Assembly (NCBI GenBank): GCA_965263305.1 | Contig: OZ253666.1 | Location: 3,224,001-3,288,000 of the forward strand | Origin: MED-G105 sp965263305 | GTDB taxonomy: Bacteria; Pseudomonadota; Alphaproteobacteria; Caulobacterales; Parvularculaceae | Reading direction: 5' to 3' | DNA length: 64,000 nucleotides | In this document: in pieces, positions 1 to 9,233 of the stretch | How the letters are laid out: each line of letters starts with the position of its first letter | How positions within the stretch are numbered: the stretch's first letter is position 1 | Position numbers and translations under genes: made by a program | Notes under the pieces: generated by a model | Database searches by the model: none | What the model saw: the letters and a program-made list of their open reading frames with translations, nothing else | Told to the model about the DNA's origin: nothing

Positions 1-1493
1 AGTTCGATCTTTATGGGGCGACGCTCGGTCTACAAAGCGCGCTTTTGATCGGCGGCGCCCCTATCAACAAACAAATCGCCAATGTCCGCGCTGGGGCTGA
101 AATTATCGTTGCGACCCCGGGCCGGTTTGTTGATCTCCTCCAACGAGGGATTGTGAAAGCAAATTTGGTCGAAGCGCTCGTCCTCGACGAGGTCGATCAG
201 ATGCTCGATCTTGGCTTTATCCACGATATTCGCGCGATTATTGCCGCCTTGCCGGACGCCCGCCAGAACATATTTCTGTCCGCAACGATGCCCAAGGTCG
301 CCCAGCGCTTGGCGGACCAACTTTTAGATGACCCCATCCGTGTCGAGATTACTAACCAAGAAAAGCCGAAGATCACGGAGAGTGTTCTGTTTTTGGGGCC
401 CAAAGAAAAGCCGAAAGCGCTTCTTGATCTTGTCAAAAAAGAAGGCGTGGCGCGCGGGCTTGTGTTCACACGAACCAAATACGGCGCCGATAGAGTTGCC
501 CGCGCCCTTAAAAAGGAAGGCGTGGTTGCGTTCGCCATCCATGGGGATCGAAGCCAATCCCAGCGGCAACGGGCGTTGGAGGCGTTTCGCGATGGGCGCG
601 CGCCAATACTCGTGGCGACGGATATCGCGGCGCGGGGGATCGACGTGCCGGATGTCACCCATGTTGTGAATTTTGATGTGCCAAATGTGCCGGAAACCTA
701 TGTTCACCGCATTGGGCGAACGGGCCGTGCGGGCGCTGCCGGACAGGCGGTTTCATTTTGTTCGCCTGATGAACGTCCTTACCTTCATCAGATTGAACGG
801 CGGCTAAAGCGCAAAGTGCCGATCATCAAAGTCATCGGCGGTGCGCCTTTGGCGATTGATGATGACCTTGTTGCATCATCGGATCCTGAGGCTCAGCCCC
901 AAAAGCAACAGCCGCAGCGTCAACCGCGCCAAAAAGCGTCCGTGAAACGCAAGGCCGCGAAGAAACGCGCCGCAAAGGCGGAGCAGTTAGCAGAGCAGGC
1001 GGCCAAGCCCGCCCGCAAAAAACACCATCGAAAGGGACGACGACCGGCGAAGGGGGACGAGGCCCGCGAAACAGCCAATGCGCCAAAGACGGATAAGAAA
1101 TCCAAATCGAGGCACGCTGCGGCCGGGAAAGAGGGGGCTCGGCGAGAAAAACCGGCTCATCGCGGAGAAGGCCAAGCAGCAAGCAATGAGCCGCCTCGGC
1201 GCCCGCGTGAACTGCCAAAAGAAGGCGCGGCTCGGCGGATCGCGGAACGCGAGGAGGCAGCCCTAAAACGCCGCGCCGATGGACGCCCGGCAACGAAACA
1301 CCAAGGCGCAGGCGGGCCGAAAAAAAGTGATGAGAGTTCTCGCAAACAACCATCACACAAACGAACGTCACCCAATCCCGCGAATGGCGCCGCCGGCGCT
1401 AAATCAAAGAAGGTTATGTCGCAACGGACTTCGAACCGTTCCGCCGCTGGCCGTCCTCACAAGAAAACGCGAGGGCCTGCAAAGGGTCGTTGA
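1..1493 (+). CDS. DEAD-box ATP-dependent RNA helicase (RhlE-like), 5'-truncated by window edge
   Basis: The reading frame is open from base 3, so the N-terminus lies outside the window; about 496 residues remain. Superfamily 2 RNA helicase motifs appear in order: GG near the start, ATPGR (motif Ib), LVLDEVDQML (motif II), SAT (motif III), LVFTRTKYGADR, ATDIAARGIDVP (motif V) and HRIGRTGRAG (motif VI). Motif II reads DEVD instead of the canonical DEAD; the acidic residues needed for Mg-ATP are kept. After about residue 270 a long Lys/Arg/Ala-rich low-complexity tail runs to the stop, as in many RhlE/DeaD proteins, where such tails bind RNA nonspecifically. The expected role is ATP-driven remodelling of RNA or ribosome-assembly intermediates in the cytoplasm. 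Family assignment is sure; the paralogue is not. Confidence 0.93.
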   Translation, partial: FDLYGATLGLQSALLIGGAPINKQIANVRAGAEIIVATPGRFVDLLQRGIVKANLVEALVLDEVDQMLDLGFIHDIRAIIAALPDARQNIFLSATMPKVAQRLADQLLDDPIRVEITNQEKPKITESVLFLGPKEKPKALLDLVKKEGVARGLVFTRTKYGADRVARALKKEGVVAFAIHGDRSQSQRQRALEAFRDGRAPILVATDIAARGIDVPDVTHVVNFDVPNVPETYVHRIGRTGRAGAAGQAVSFCSPDERPYLHQIERRLKRKVPIIKVIGGAPLAIDDDLVASSDPEAQPQKQQPQRQPRQKASVKRKAAKKRAAKAEQLAEQAAKPARKKHHRKGRRPAKGDEARETANAPKTDKKSKSRHAAAGKEGARREKPAHRGEGQAASNEPPRRPRELPKEGAARRIAEREEAALKRRADGRPATKHQGAGGPKKSDESSRKQPSHKRTSPNPANGAAGAKSKKVMSQRTSNRSAAGRPHKKTRGPAKGR

Positions 1494-1603
1494 CCCTTCA
1501 TAAGAGCGCGGGTTACGGTAAACTTGTCAGTTTACTTTAGTTTAGCCCGATCATGATTCATTATCCTGTGGATTAGTGATTCCCCGTTTTGCAGGAGCCT
1601 GTG

Positions 1604-3136
1604 ATGGAAAATGGCGTTGACGCTCGGAGCGCTTATGAAAACGACCATGTTGACGTCCTCATTGTCGGCGCCGGCTTGTCTGGTATTGGCGCGGCGCACC
1701 ACCTGCAGGAACAAAGCCCTGACAAGAGTTATCTGATTTTAGAAGGCCGCGCCGATATGGGCGGCACCTGGGATCTATTCCGATATCCGGGCATTCGCTC
1801 CGATAGCGATATGTTCACCTTGGGCTATCGGTTTCACCCCTGGACCGACGCCAAAGCGATCGCCGATGGACCATCAATTCTCGCCTATGTGAAAGAGACG
1901 GCGGCGACATACGGCATCGATAAAAAAATTGTGTATAATCATTGGGTCACGGATGTATCGTGGAATTCCGATACCCAGCGCTGGACTGTCACCGCCAAGC
2001 ATGAGGGGCGTTTGGCGCGGTTTACATGCAATTTCTTGTTTATGTGTTCCGGCTACTACAAATATGAAAATGGGTACACACCGGATTTTCCCGGATTAAG
2101 CGATTACGAAGGCCGCCTCGTTCATCCGCAGAAATGGCCTGAAGATCTCGACTATAAAAATAAGCGGGTTCTGGTCATTGGCTCTGGCGCGACGGCGGTG
2201 ACCCTCATTCCTTCCATGGCGGAAGAAACGGCTCATATCACAATGCTCCAGCGCTCCCCGACATTCATGTTCGCGATGCCGTCGAAAAGCGTCTTGGCGT
2301 CTTTCCTATCGGCGTTTTTACCGAAAAGCTGGGTCTATCGCGTGATGCGCTGGCAGCGGATCTTATTGCAGCAGTTCGTGTTTAAGCATGCGCGGCGCAA
2401 TCCCGAAAAAGTGACAAAAGAGCTTATTGATAAAACGCGTGAGAAACTGACGCCAGGTTTTGACGTCGAGACGCATTTCACGCCGAGCTATAATCCCTGG
2501 GATCAACGAATTTGTCTGGTTCCTGATGATGATTTGTTCAACGTCATTAACGAGGGCAAGGCCGATATCGTAACGGATCATATTGATCACTTCACGTCCA
2601 ACGGGGTCAAACTGAAATCCGGCCAGGAGATTGAGGCGGATATCATTATCACCGCGACGGGGCTCTCGATCGAATTGGTTGGCGGGGCTCAAGTCTTTAA
2701 GGATGGTGCGCCGATTAAGTTTGCCGACACCGTGACCTATAAGGGCGTCATGGCGAGCGGTCTGCCGAACATGGCGTTCATATTTGGATATACAAATGCC
2801 TCTTGGACCCTGCGTTCGGATTTAGTCGCCGACTATGTCTGCCGTTTGCTCAATCATATGGATGCAGAAGGTTACGGCGCAGCGGAGCCGGTGTTCCCGG
2901 ACAATATTGACGCCAGTGAACCGTTCCTCGATTTTTCTTCCGGATACGTCCAACGCGCCATTGATAAAATGCCGAAACAGGGCCCCGGCGTATGGCGTCA
3001 TCCGCAAGACTATTTTCTCGATGTCCGGCGTTTAAGGCGGGAGAAAATCGATGACGGCAATATCGTCTTCACGCCTGTCAACGCCTCACAAAACGCGGCG
3101 GGGAAAATAACGCCTGAGGCCGTTGCGGCAGAGTAA
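1604..3136 (+). CDS. Flavin-containing / Baeyer-Villiger-type monooxygenase
   Basis: 510 residues, close to the size of class B flavoprotein monooxygenases, which use FAD and NADPH to insert oxygen into ketones or oxidise N/S centres. The N-terminal FAD fold is seen in VLIVGAGLSGIGAAHHLQ, followed by GGTWDLFRYPGIRSD, which fits the upstream type I BVMO motif, and FPGLSDYEGRLVHPQKWP, which fits the FxGxxxHxxxW fingerprint. The NADPH-binding fold follows as VLVIGSGATAVTLIP. The start was set at the ATG at 1604 because AGGAG at 1593-1597 sits 6 bases upstream; a TTG at 1589 is less likely. The substrate cannot be told from sequence. It stands alone, with no obvious operon partner. Confidence 0.92.
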   Translation: MENGVDARSAYENDHVDVLIVGAGLSGIGAAHHLQEQSPDKSYLILEGRADMGGTWDLFRYPGIRSDSDMFTLGYRFHPWTDAKAIADGPSILAYVKETAATYGIDKKIVYNHWVTDVSWNSDTQRWTVTAKHEGRLARFTCNFLFMCSGYYKYENGYTPDFPGLSDYEGRLVHPQKWPEDLDYKNKRVLVIGSGATAVTLIPSMAEETAHITMLQRSPTFMFAMPSKSVLASFLSAFLPKSWVYRVMRWQRILLQQFVFKHARRNPEKVTKELIDKTREKLTPGFDVETHFTPSYNPWDQRICLVPDDDLFNVINEGKADIVTDHIDHFTSNGVKLKSGQEIEADIIITATGLSIELVGGAQVFKDGAPIKFADTVTYKGVMASGLPNMAFIFGYTNASWTLRSDLVADYVCRLLNHMDAEGYGAAEPVFPDNIDASEPFLDFSSGYVQRAIDKMPKQGPGVWRHPQDYFLDVRRLRREKIDDGNIVFTPVNASQNAAGKITPEAVAAE

Positions 3137-3302
3137 TTGAAGACCCAGCTGATTTAAGCTGTGATGTCACTGAGGTCGTGGCTCAGTTTGAGGGCTTCGG
3201 AAGGGTTTCGCCATAAGCGGTCAATCTCATAGCTATTTCGAACGTCTGTTTCCGGGCATTATTGAGTTTGTTGCGCACAAGCGACTGTGTTAGGTTTTGA
3301 AC

Positions 3303-3755
3303 ATGCCTTCAATGCTTAATAGAGCGTTTGTAGCCCTTTCCCTCTTCGTCGTATCGAGTGGGTGCGACAGCTTATCGGGCGAAACTTGCGAGCAAATGCA
3401 TTTTGCGACGATAGACGCCGAGAACGTGACCGACGTTCGCCTGCACAAAACGAATTCTAGCGAGACCGTTGAGAATGAAATTACTAGACTGACCGATAAT
3501 GGCAGTATTTTGAATGTTTTAGTTTTTTTGAAATCGCGAACAAAGTGGAGAGCCAGTCCTTTCGGAGTGCCAGTTGGTCGCTATCGAGTTGTCTTCTGGG
3601 GCGATGATGAGCGGTTGGGATCGGTTTCGATTGGCGAGGAATTTCTAGTCGGACAAGGCTGCGGCTACTTCTTTTCGTCCGACGCCAGTTCGGATGAAAT
3701 AAAGGAATTTGCACGAATGCTTGGTGTGCAAGAACCGCTCGACTTTGAGTTCTAA
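3303..3755 (+). CDS. Hypothetical small lipoprotein
   Basis: About 150 residues from ATG 3303. The N-terminus is a lipoprotein-type signal peptide: a basic start, a hydrophobic stretch (AFVALSLFVV) and the lipobox SSGC, with the modified cysteine at residue 21. The mature part is polar with no motif I recognise. The cysteines (GCDS, ETCEQ, GQGCGY) would allow a disulfide in the periplasm. The Shine-Dalgarno is weak. Its base composition is less GC-rich than the neighbours'. Function unknown. Confidence 0.6.
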   Translation: MPSMLNRAFVALSLFVVSSGCDSLSGETCEQMHFATIDAENVTDVRLHKTNSSETVENEITRLTDNGSILNVLVFLKSRTKWRASPFGVPVGRYRVVFWGDDERLGSVSIGEEFLVGQGCGYFFSSDASSDEIKEFARMLGVQEPLDFEF

Positions 3756-3900
3756 TTTCTGTTTTGACACCGGAAGCGGTCATTCCAGTTTGAAGTTAGT
3801 ATGTCCACTTTTAACAAATACCAGTCATCAGATTTCAAACCGAGGCATTCCCCTAACCGGCCTTATAACCACTGGTCAGTTCGACAATCTTGTTAAAAAT

Positions 3901-4950
3901 CTACAAAACACCGACCGCCAGACAATCGTGGATGTGTAACAGGCCCACGGGAGCGCCGTTTTCGACGACAAAGAGCGCGGTGATTTTTCCATCGCTCATC
4001 AGGCGCAACGCCTCGCCGGCGAGGGTGTCGGGTGTCACCGTTTTAGGCGCGCGGGTCATGATGACGGCGAGGGGTTGGTCGGGCGTTGCTTCGCCAAAAC
4101 GCCGACGCAAATCGCCATCGGTCAGCATGCCGATCAGATGATCGGCGCTATTGGTAACGCCGATACAGCCAAATCCGCCTGCGGTCATTTTGTGAACGGC
4201 GTCGCTCAACGATGTATGTTCAGGACAGAGCGGCAAAGACGATAAATCCGTATGCATAAGGTCTTTCACCCGGCGCAAGGCCGCGCCTAGATTGCCGCCC
4301 GGGTGGAAATCTCTGAACGCCGCCGATGTAAACCCTTTTTGCCGCAAAAGGGCGACGGCGAGGGCGTCGCCGACAGCGAGCATCATGGTGGTGGAGGTTG
4401 TCGGCGCGCGGGTTTGATCGCAGGCCTCGACCGCATTCGGCAGGAGGATGGTCACCGCGGCGGCCTTCGCAAGGGTGGACCCCGCGCCGCCCGTGATCGC
4501 CACTAGGGGAATTGAAAACCGTTTGGCGTGGCTAACGATATTGTGGAGTTCGTGGGTTTCGCCAGATTTCGACAAGGCGAGCACCACGTCCTGAGGCGCG
4601 ATCATTCCCAAATCGCCATGGCTGGCTTCGGCCGGGTGGACGAACAAAGAGGGCGCCCCCGTTGAGGCGAACGTCGCCGCGATCTTGCGCGCGATATGGC
4701 CCGATTTGCCCATGCCCGTTACGATGATGCGACCGTGGGGTGATATCGGTTGGGTCGAAGAGGTCGGGTTGGATATTGATTGGGCGGCGCGGGGCGCGCT
4801 TAAAAGCTCGGCGGCTTTCTCAAACGTGTCGCCGAGGCTATCTCTTAACGCCGCAAGACCATTGATCTCTTTATCCAACACATCGCGTGCGACGTTGAGC
4901 GGATCGTTTTCGGGCTTGATTTTGGCGCCAGGATTTTCGTCAGTAGACAC
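3901..4950 (-). CDS. kdsD: Arabinose-5-phosphate isomerase, KpsF/GutQ family (SIS + two CBS domains)
   Basis: Interconverts ribulose-5-phosphate and arabinose-5-phosphate, the first step to Kdo for lipopolysaccharide. The SIS domain is seen in GMGKSGHIARKIAATF, HPAEASHGDLGM, ALSKSGET and APTTSTTMMLAVGDALA, followed by FHPGGNLG. Two CBS domains follow (VKDLMHTDLSSLPL... and ...VIMTRAPKTVTPDTLAG). The size, about 349 residues, is slightly above the family's norm because of an N-terminal extension. A GTG at 4950 is taken as start; a TTG at 4971 in the same frame is possible, and neither has a strong ribosome site. It lies just downstream of galU on the same strand, so the two probably form an envelope-sugar operon. 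Confidence 0.92.
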   Translation of the reverse strand: MSTDENPGAKIKPENDPLNVARDVLDKEINGLAALRDSLGDTFEKAAELLSAPRAAQSISNPTSSTQPISPHGRIIVTGMGKSGHIARKIAATFASTGAPSLFVHPAEASHGDLGMIAPQDVVLALSKSGETHELHNIVSHAKRFSIPLVAITGGAGSTLAKAAAVTILLPNAVEACDQTRAPTTSTTMMLAVGDALAVALLRQKGFTSAAFRDFHPGGNLGAALRRVKDLMHTDLSSLPLCPEHTSLSDAVHKMTAGGFGCIGVTNSADHLIGMLTDGDLRRRFGEATPDQPLAVIMTRAPKTVTPDTLAGEALRLMSDGKITALFVVENGAPVGLLHIHDCLAVGVL

Positions 4951-4975
4951 AGTGAATTTCTTTGACCTCAACCGT

Positions 4976-5845
4976 CTACAAACGGTTTTTGAGATAGTCA
5001 GCGAACGCGTCTTTCAGGGCGTCGTTTTTTAGCCCTAAATCGACATTGGCTTGAAGCCAGCCAAGTTTCGATCCGCAATCATGGATGACCCCTTCGCAAA
5101 TGCAGGCGTGAAAGGGCTGTTGTTCGTTCAGCGTGTTCATGGAGTCGGTAAGCTGGATTTCGCCGCCGGCGCCGCGTTCCTGGGTCGCCAGCAATTCAAA
5201 AATTTCGGGCTGCAATATATAGCGCCCGATGATTCTAAAATTTGACGGCGCGACGTCGGGCGCGGGTTTTTCCACCATGCCGCTCATTTCGATGAGGGCG
5301 CCGTTTCGCGATTTCGGGTCGATTACGCCGTATTTGCTGGTTTCTGCGGGCGGCACTTCTTCGACGGCCACGAGATTGCCGCCGACGCCTTCGTACGCCT
5401 CGACCATCTGTTTCAGGAAACCCGGGTTCTCTGGCGTGATCTCGTCGGGGAGGGAGACGGCGAACGGCTCGTCGCCGATAATATCCCGCGCGCACCATAC
5501 GGCGTGCCCCAAGCCTAGCGGCGCTTGTTGACGCGTATAGGACAAGGCGCCTGCTTCCGGGATCACCGCTTCGACGGCGTTCAAGATTTCGGTTTTGTTT
5601 TTTGCCTTCAGCGTCGCTTCCAACTCGAAGGAATGGTCAAAATAATCTTCGATGGCGCCTTTGCCCCGGCCGGTGACCAGGACGACATGTTCGATCCCTG
5701 CTTCGCGCGCCTCGTTGATCACGTAATCGATGAGGGGGCGATCGACGACCGTCAGGAGTTCTTTCGGAATTGATTTCGTCGCAGGCAGAACGCGGGTGCC
5801 GAGGCCGGCCACCGGGATAACAACTTTTTTGATCGATTTCGGCAT
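4976..5845 (-). CDS. galU: UTP--glucose-1-phosphate uridylyltransferase
   Basis: Makes UDP-glucose from UTP and glucose-1-phosphate for exopolysaccharide, LPS core and osmoprotectant synthesis. The 289 residues match bacterial GalU length. Diagnostic segments are the nucleotide-binding loop PVAGLGTRVLPATKSIPKE, LTVVDRPLIDYVINEA, VLVTGRGKGAIEDYFD, SLPDEI and SGMVEKP. The ATG at 5845 is the first good start. The next gene, kdsD, begins within about 25 bases of the stop, which suggests co-transcription. Nothing unusual is seen. Confidence 0.96.
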   Translation of the reverse strand: MPKSIKKVVIPVAGLGTRVLPATKSIPKELLTVVDRPLIDYVINEAREAGIEHVVLVTGRGKGAIEDYFDHSFELEATLKAKNKTEILNAVEAVIPEAGALSYTRQQAPLGLGHAVWCARDIIGDEPFAVSLPDEITPENPGFLKQMVEAYEGVGGNLVAVEEVPPAETSKYGVIDPKSRNGALIEMSGMVEKPAPDVAPSNFRIIGRYILQPEIFELLATQERGAGGEIQLTDSMNTLNEQQPFHACICEGVIHDCGSKLGWLQANVDLGLKNDALKDAFADYLKNRL

Positions 5846-6228
5846 AGCGTTGGGGCCTCAACAAATGGCGATTACATAGGGCCTGGGGGGCGAATTCCCG
5901 AGGATTAGTGGGGTATCGCGCCCTCAGGCAAGCAGGGGTCGCTTATTTTGGTCGACCGATCAAGGTCGCTTAGACACTGAAAGAAGGCCAACCCGCAGGC
6001 GGCGCTGGACGTCTTAAGTTCTTTAAACCGTGATCACCTGGACCATATCAACACGCAATCGCCAATTTAAAACCCTTTTTCGGTCCCATGGTTTCAAGGT
6101 TTACCCCGGTAACATAAAATTTTGAGAATTCAGCGTTTCAATGCGGGAAGAATACCGGGTAGGAGTAGCGCATCGAAGGTTATACGGCGGCTAACACGGG
6201 TCGCCGGGTTTCTGAGTTGGAGAACGAC
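5846..6228. other. Intergenic region between divergent galU and DUF502 gene
   Basis: About 380 bases that must hold the two divergent promoters. No convincing -35/-10 pair, hairpin with T-run or repeat could be picked out by eye, and the short open frames here look like noise. Confidence 0.5.
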
Positions 6229-7086
6229 ATGTCTAGCCCATCATCGGGCCCGCCATCTGAACCACCCTCATCGCCTGAGGGCGGGAAAAAGGGCAGAAGT
6301 GAAAAAGCTGGCCACGACAAAGGGCACGGCCCAGAGCTGATAAAACCGCAAAAGCAGAGTTTTTTCGGCAATATCCGCTCAAGTTTTCTGGCGGGTATCG
6401 TGGTTGTCGCGCCCATCGGCATCACCGTCGCCATCATCTATTGGTTTGTGACCGGGCCTATGTCCCGGCTCGACGCCCTTGTGAAGCAAGCCCTGCCGAT
6501 TGTGGGCGACAGTAATTTGGACACGATCACCCAGGCGATCCCTGGGTTCGGCGTTCTGGTCGCGATTCTCGCCATCATTCTATTGGGCGCATTCGCCAAG
6601 AATTTTATTGGCCGGGCGTTTATTCGTGCAGGCGAGGAGTTATTCGACTCCATGCCTATCGTGCGCGTTCTTTATCGTTTCTTTAAAAATGTTTTTGAGA
6701 CCGCGCTCCAGCAATCCGAGCGGTCATTTAAGGAAGTGGCGCTCATCGAATACCCCCGCGAAGGCGCATGGGTGATGGCGTTTGTTGTTGGAGAAACCAA
6801 AGGCGAAGTGCGATCCGAGCTCGATGATCTCGTAGATGAAACTGGGATGGCGAGCGTTTTTATTCCGACGGTGCCTAATCCTACATCGGGTTTTTTGCTC
6901 TTTGTGCCGCGTAACCAAATGCGCCCCTTGCAAATGTCGGTTGAAGACGCAGCGAAAGCCGTATTCTCCCTAGGCCTCGTCATGCCAGCTGCGCCAGAGC
7001 CGGAAGACGCCGTTCGAAAGCTGGAGGCGGCGGCCGCTCAGCTTGAAGAGCAAGACACCAAAAAAAGGCGTTTGTTCGGTCGATAA
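6229..7086 (+). CDS. DUF502 family integral membrane protein
   Basis: 285 residues. A Pro/Ser/Lys-rich cytoplasmic N-terminus (residues 1-45) precedes two transmembrane helices at about 52-74 (FLAGIVVVAPIGITVAIIYW) and 105-126 (GFGVLVAILAIILLGAFAK), then a soluble domain of roughly 150 residues with PIVRVLYRFFKN, VALIEYPREGAWVMAFV and PTVPNPTSGFLLFVP. These are hallmarks of DUF502, a widespread membrane family without an established function. The start at ATG 6229 follows GGAG at 6219-6222 with 6-base spacing; a TTG at 6217 is unlikely. The tail is Ala/Glu/Lys-rich. Confidence 0.88.
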   Translation: MSSPSSGPPSEPPSSPEGGKKGRSEKAGHDKGHGPELIKPQKQSFFGNIRSSFLAGIVVVAPIGITVAIIYWFVTGPMSRLDALVKQALPIVGDSNLDTITQAIPGFGVLVAILAIILLGAFAKNFIGRAFIRAGEELFDSMPIVRVLYRFFKNVFETALQQSERSFKEVALIEYPREGAWVMAFVVGETKGEVRSELDDLVDETGMASVFIPTVPNPTSGFLLFVPRNQMRPLQMSVEDAAKAVFSLGLVMPAAPEPEDAVRKLEAAAAQLEEQDTKKRRLFGR

Positions 7087-7164
7087 AAAGGGGAATTCAG
7101 CCAGATTGTGGCATCCCCAAATATGAACATCGAATGTAAATTCTCGGTCGCAAGGAAAATCCCG

Positions 7165-7599
7165 ATGACAGCGTTTGTTGATCCAACAAGAGAACAATTC
7201 GGCGCATTTGCAAAAATGCCAGACGAGGGCGAAATTTGGATGCTGAACATGCTGCGATTTCGCGAGCACGCAGCGTATGAAAACGATCACCCGAAGGCCC
7301 AAGAAAATTGGACCGGGCGACAAGCCTACACGGCGTATGGAGAAGCGTCAGGTCCCATCTTCCGGCGCGTTGGCGGGCGTATTTTATGGCGGGCCGAGCC
7401 CAAGGTGACTGTCATCGGCCCGACCGATGAAGCGTGGGATATGGTCTTTGTGGCCGTCTATCCTAACGCAGCCGCCTTCATCGAGATGGTGAAAGACGCT
7501 GAGTATCAGGTCGCGGTAAAGCACCGCCAAGCAGCGGTGGCGACCTCTCGTTTGGTGCGCATGGCCCCTGAGGAGAACGGCGAAGGGTTTGGGCTCTAG
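7165..7599 (+). CDS. DUF1330 domain protein
   Basis: 144 residues with the ferredoxin-like alpha/beta barrel pattern of DUF1330: FVDPTREQFGAFAKMP, WMLNMLRFRE, RRVGGRILWRAEPKV, WDMVFVAVYPNAAAFIEMV and YQVAVKHRQAAVATSRL. Proteins of this type are small cytoplasmic dimers; no reaction is established. The ATG at 7165 is preceded by an AAGGAAA ribosome site at about 7152-7158, so it is preferred over the GTG at 7108. It follows the DUF502 gene by about 80 bases and may be transcribed with it. Confidence 0.82.
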   Translation: MTAFVDPTREQFGAFAKMPDEGEIWMLNMLRFREHAAYENDHPKAQENWTGRQAYTAYGEASGPIFRRVGGRILWRAEPKVTVIGPTDEAWDMVFVAVYPNAAAFIEMVKDAEYQVAVKHRQAAVATSRLVRMAPEENGEGFGL

Positions 7600-7749
7600 A
7601 GCGTATGGATATCGCTAAGGGGCGACGGTCACCTCAGCCTTGTTAGGTCGGGCAAAACCTTCCAACGGGGGCCCAAACCGGGGTCATTGATGCGCTCTTG
7701 TGGCCGACCCGGTATTCCGGTTAGGAACACCCTTGTGTCTGTTGCATAA

Positions 7750-7781
7750 TTACATGAGGTCTTTCAGACCTTCCATATAAT
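7750..7781 (+). promoter_or_regulatory. Candidate pdhB promoter with a palindrome in the spacer
   Basis: A perfect TATAAT lies at 7776-7781, 28 bases before the pdhB start codon. Directly upstream is the perfect inverted repeat AGGTCTttcAGACCT (7757-7771). The best -35-like hexamer is TTACAT at 7750-7755, which gives a 20-base spacer holding the palindrome. Promoters with a 19-20 base spacer and an internal dyad are typical of MerR-type control, but a simple repressor site is equally possible. Confidence 0.5.
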
Positions 7782-7809
7782 CTAAACGCCATCGGCAAAA
7801 GGATTTTCA

Positions 7810-9207
7810 ATGGCTACGCCTGTTTTAATGCCTGCGCTCTCACCCACGATGGAGGAAGGGACACTCGCGAAGTGGAACGTGAAGGAGGGAGACCGGGTGT
7901 CATCGGGGGACGTGATTGCCGAAATCGAGACTGACAAGGCGACCATGGAAGTCGAAGCGGTTGATGAAGGCGTGATCGGCCGTTTGTTGATTGAGGCGGG
8001 CGCAGAAAATGTCAAAGTAAACACGCCAATCGCCGTCCTCGTCGAGGATGGCGAAAGCGCCGATGATGTTGACCTGACCAATGTGAATGGTCAGGCGAGC
8101 CAAGAGGTGGATGCGACTGGTGGAAACGCCGGTGCAGCGGACAACGACGGGCCCCAGCCCGGTTTCGCACCAGCGGTGGCGGTTAGCCCCGCGGATGACC
8201 CTGAATTGCCGGCTGACGTGCAAATGGCGCCGGTGACAGTGCGCGATGCGCTGCGGGATGCCATGGCGGAGGAGATGCGTCGTGATCCGGATGTCTTTTT
8301 GATGGGCGAAGAAGTCGCCGAGTATCAAGGGGCATACAAAGTAAGTCGCGGGCTGTTGGAGGAATTTGGCGCACGTCGGGTGATCGATACGCCGATTACG
8401 GAATATGGGTTCGCCGGCCTTGGCGTCGGTGCTGCATTTGCGGGCCTAAAGCCCATTGTTGAATTCATGACCTGGAATTTCGCAATGCAGGCGATTGACC
8501 ATATCATCAATTCAGCCGCCAAAACCCGGTATATGTCCGGTGGACAGATGGCTTCTCCGATCGTTTTTCGCGGGCCTAACGCCGCCGCTTCGCGTGTCGC
8601 CGCGCAACACAGTCAGGATTTCGCAGCGTGGTACTCCAACGTTCCGGGGTTGATCGTGATTTCACCCTTCTCGGCGGCTGACGCGAAGGGATTGTTGAAG
8701 GCGGCGATCCGCGACCCCAACCCAGTCGTTTTTTTGGAGCATGAGCTGCTCTATGGCGACACGATGGATGTGCCGGATGTTGAAGATTGGATCCTGCCGA
8801 TTGGCAAAGCGAAAATTCAGCGCGCCGGTGATGACGTAACGATTGTTTCCTATTCCCGCGGCGTGAAATTCGCGTTGGAGGCGGCTGAACATCTGGCGGC
8901 GGATGGCGTCTCGGCGGAGGTAGTGGATCTGCGCACCTTGCGGCCGATGGACATTGAGACCGTGCTCGCGTCGGTGCGCAAAACAAACCGTATCGTGACG
9001 GTTGAAGAGGGATGGGCTCCGTGCGGCGTAGGCGCTGAAATCGCCTGGCAGGTCACGCAGCATGCGTTTGACTATCTAGATGCGCCGCCAGCGCGCGTGA
9101 CGCAAGAAGATACGCCATTGCCCTATGCAGCGAATCTGGAAGCACTAAGTTTGCCGAATGCGGAGAAAATCGTCGCGGCGGTGAAAGCGGTTCTATATCG
9201 CGCGTAA
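7810..9207 (+). CDS. pdhB: Pyruvate dehydrogenase E1 component, beta subunit, with N-terminal lipoyl domain
   Basis: 465 residues. The N-terminal lipoyl domain (1-80) has the modification site ETDKATMEVEA with Lys43; after an acidic/Gly linker the transketolase-like beta subunit starts near residue 140 (VTVRDALRDAMAEEM, FLMGEEVAEYQGAYK, DTPITEYGFAGLGVGAA, PIVEFMTWNFAMQAIDHI). A lipoyl-bearing E1-beta is the alphaproteobacterial form. With E1-alpha it decarboxylates pyruvate on thiamine diphosphate and passes the acetyl group to E2. E1-alpha, normally directly upstream, is absent; the gene before it is a DUF1330 gene. The lipoyl domain is almost the same as the one in pdhC 2 kb downstream. Confidence 0.95.
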   Translation: MATPVLMPALSPTMEEGTLAKWNVKEGDRVSSGDVIAEIETDKATMEVEAVDEGVIGRLLIEAGAENVKVNTPIAVLVEDGESADDVDLTNVNGQASQEVDATGGNAGAADNDGPQPGFAPAVAVSPADDPELPADVQMAPVTVRDALRDAMAEEMRRDPDVFLMGEEVAEYQGAYKVSRGLLEEFGARRVIDTPITEYGFAGLGVGAAFAGLKPIVEFMTWNFAMQAIDHIINSAAKTRYMSGGQMASPIVFRGPNAAASRVAAQHSQDFAAWYSNVPGLIVISPFSAADAKGLLKAAIRDPNPVVFLEHELLYGDTMDVPDVEDWILPIGKAKIQRAGDDVTIVSYSRGVKFALEAAEHLAADGVSAEVVDLRTLRPMDIETVLASVRKTNRIVTVEEGWAPCGVGAEIAWQVTQHAFDYLDAPPARVTQEDTPLPYAANLEALSLPNAEKIVAAVKAVLYRA

Positions 9208-9233
9208 TCGGCGCTGAGGAGAGATTGGGCGGC

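Noticed and set aside
832..1371. Long antisense frame opposite the helicase tail
   Set aside because: Shadow of the Lys/Arg/Ala-rich low-complexity coding sequence.
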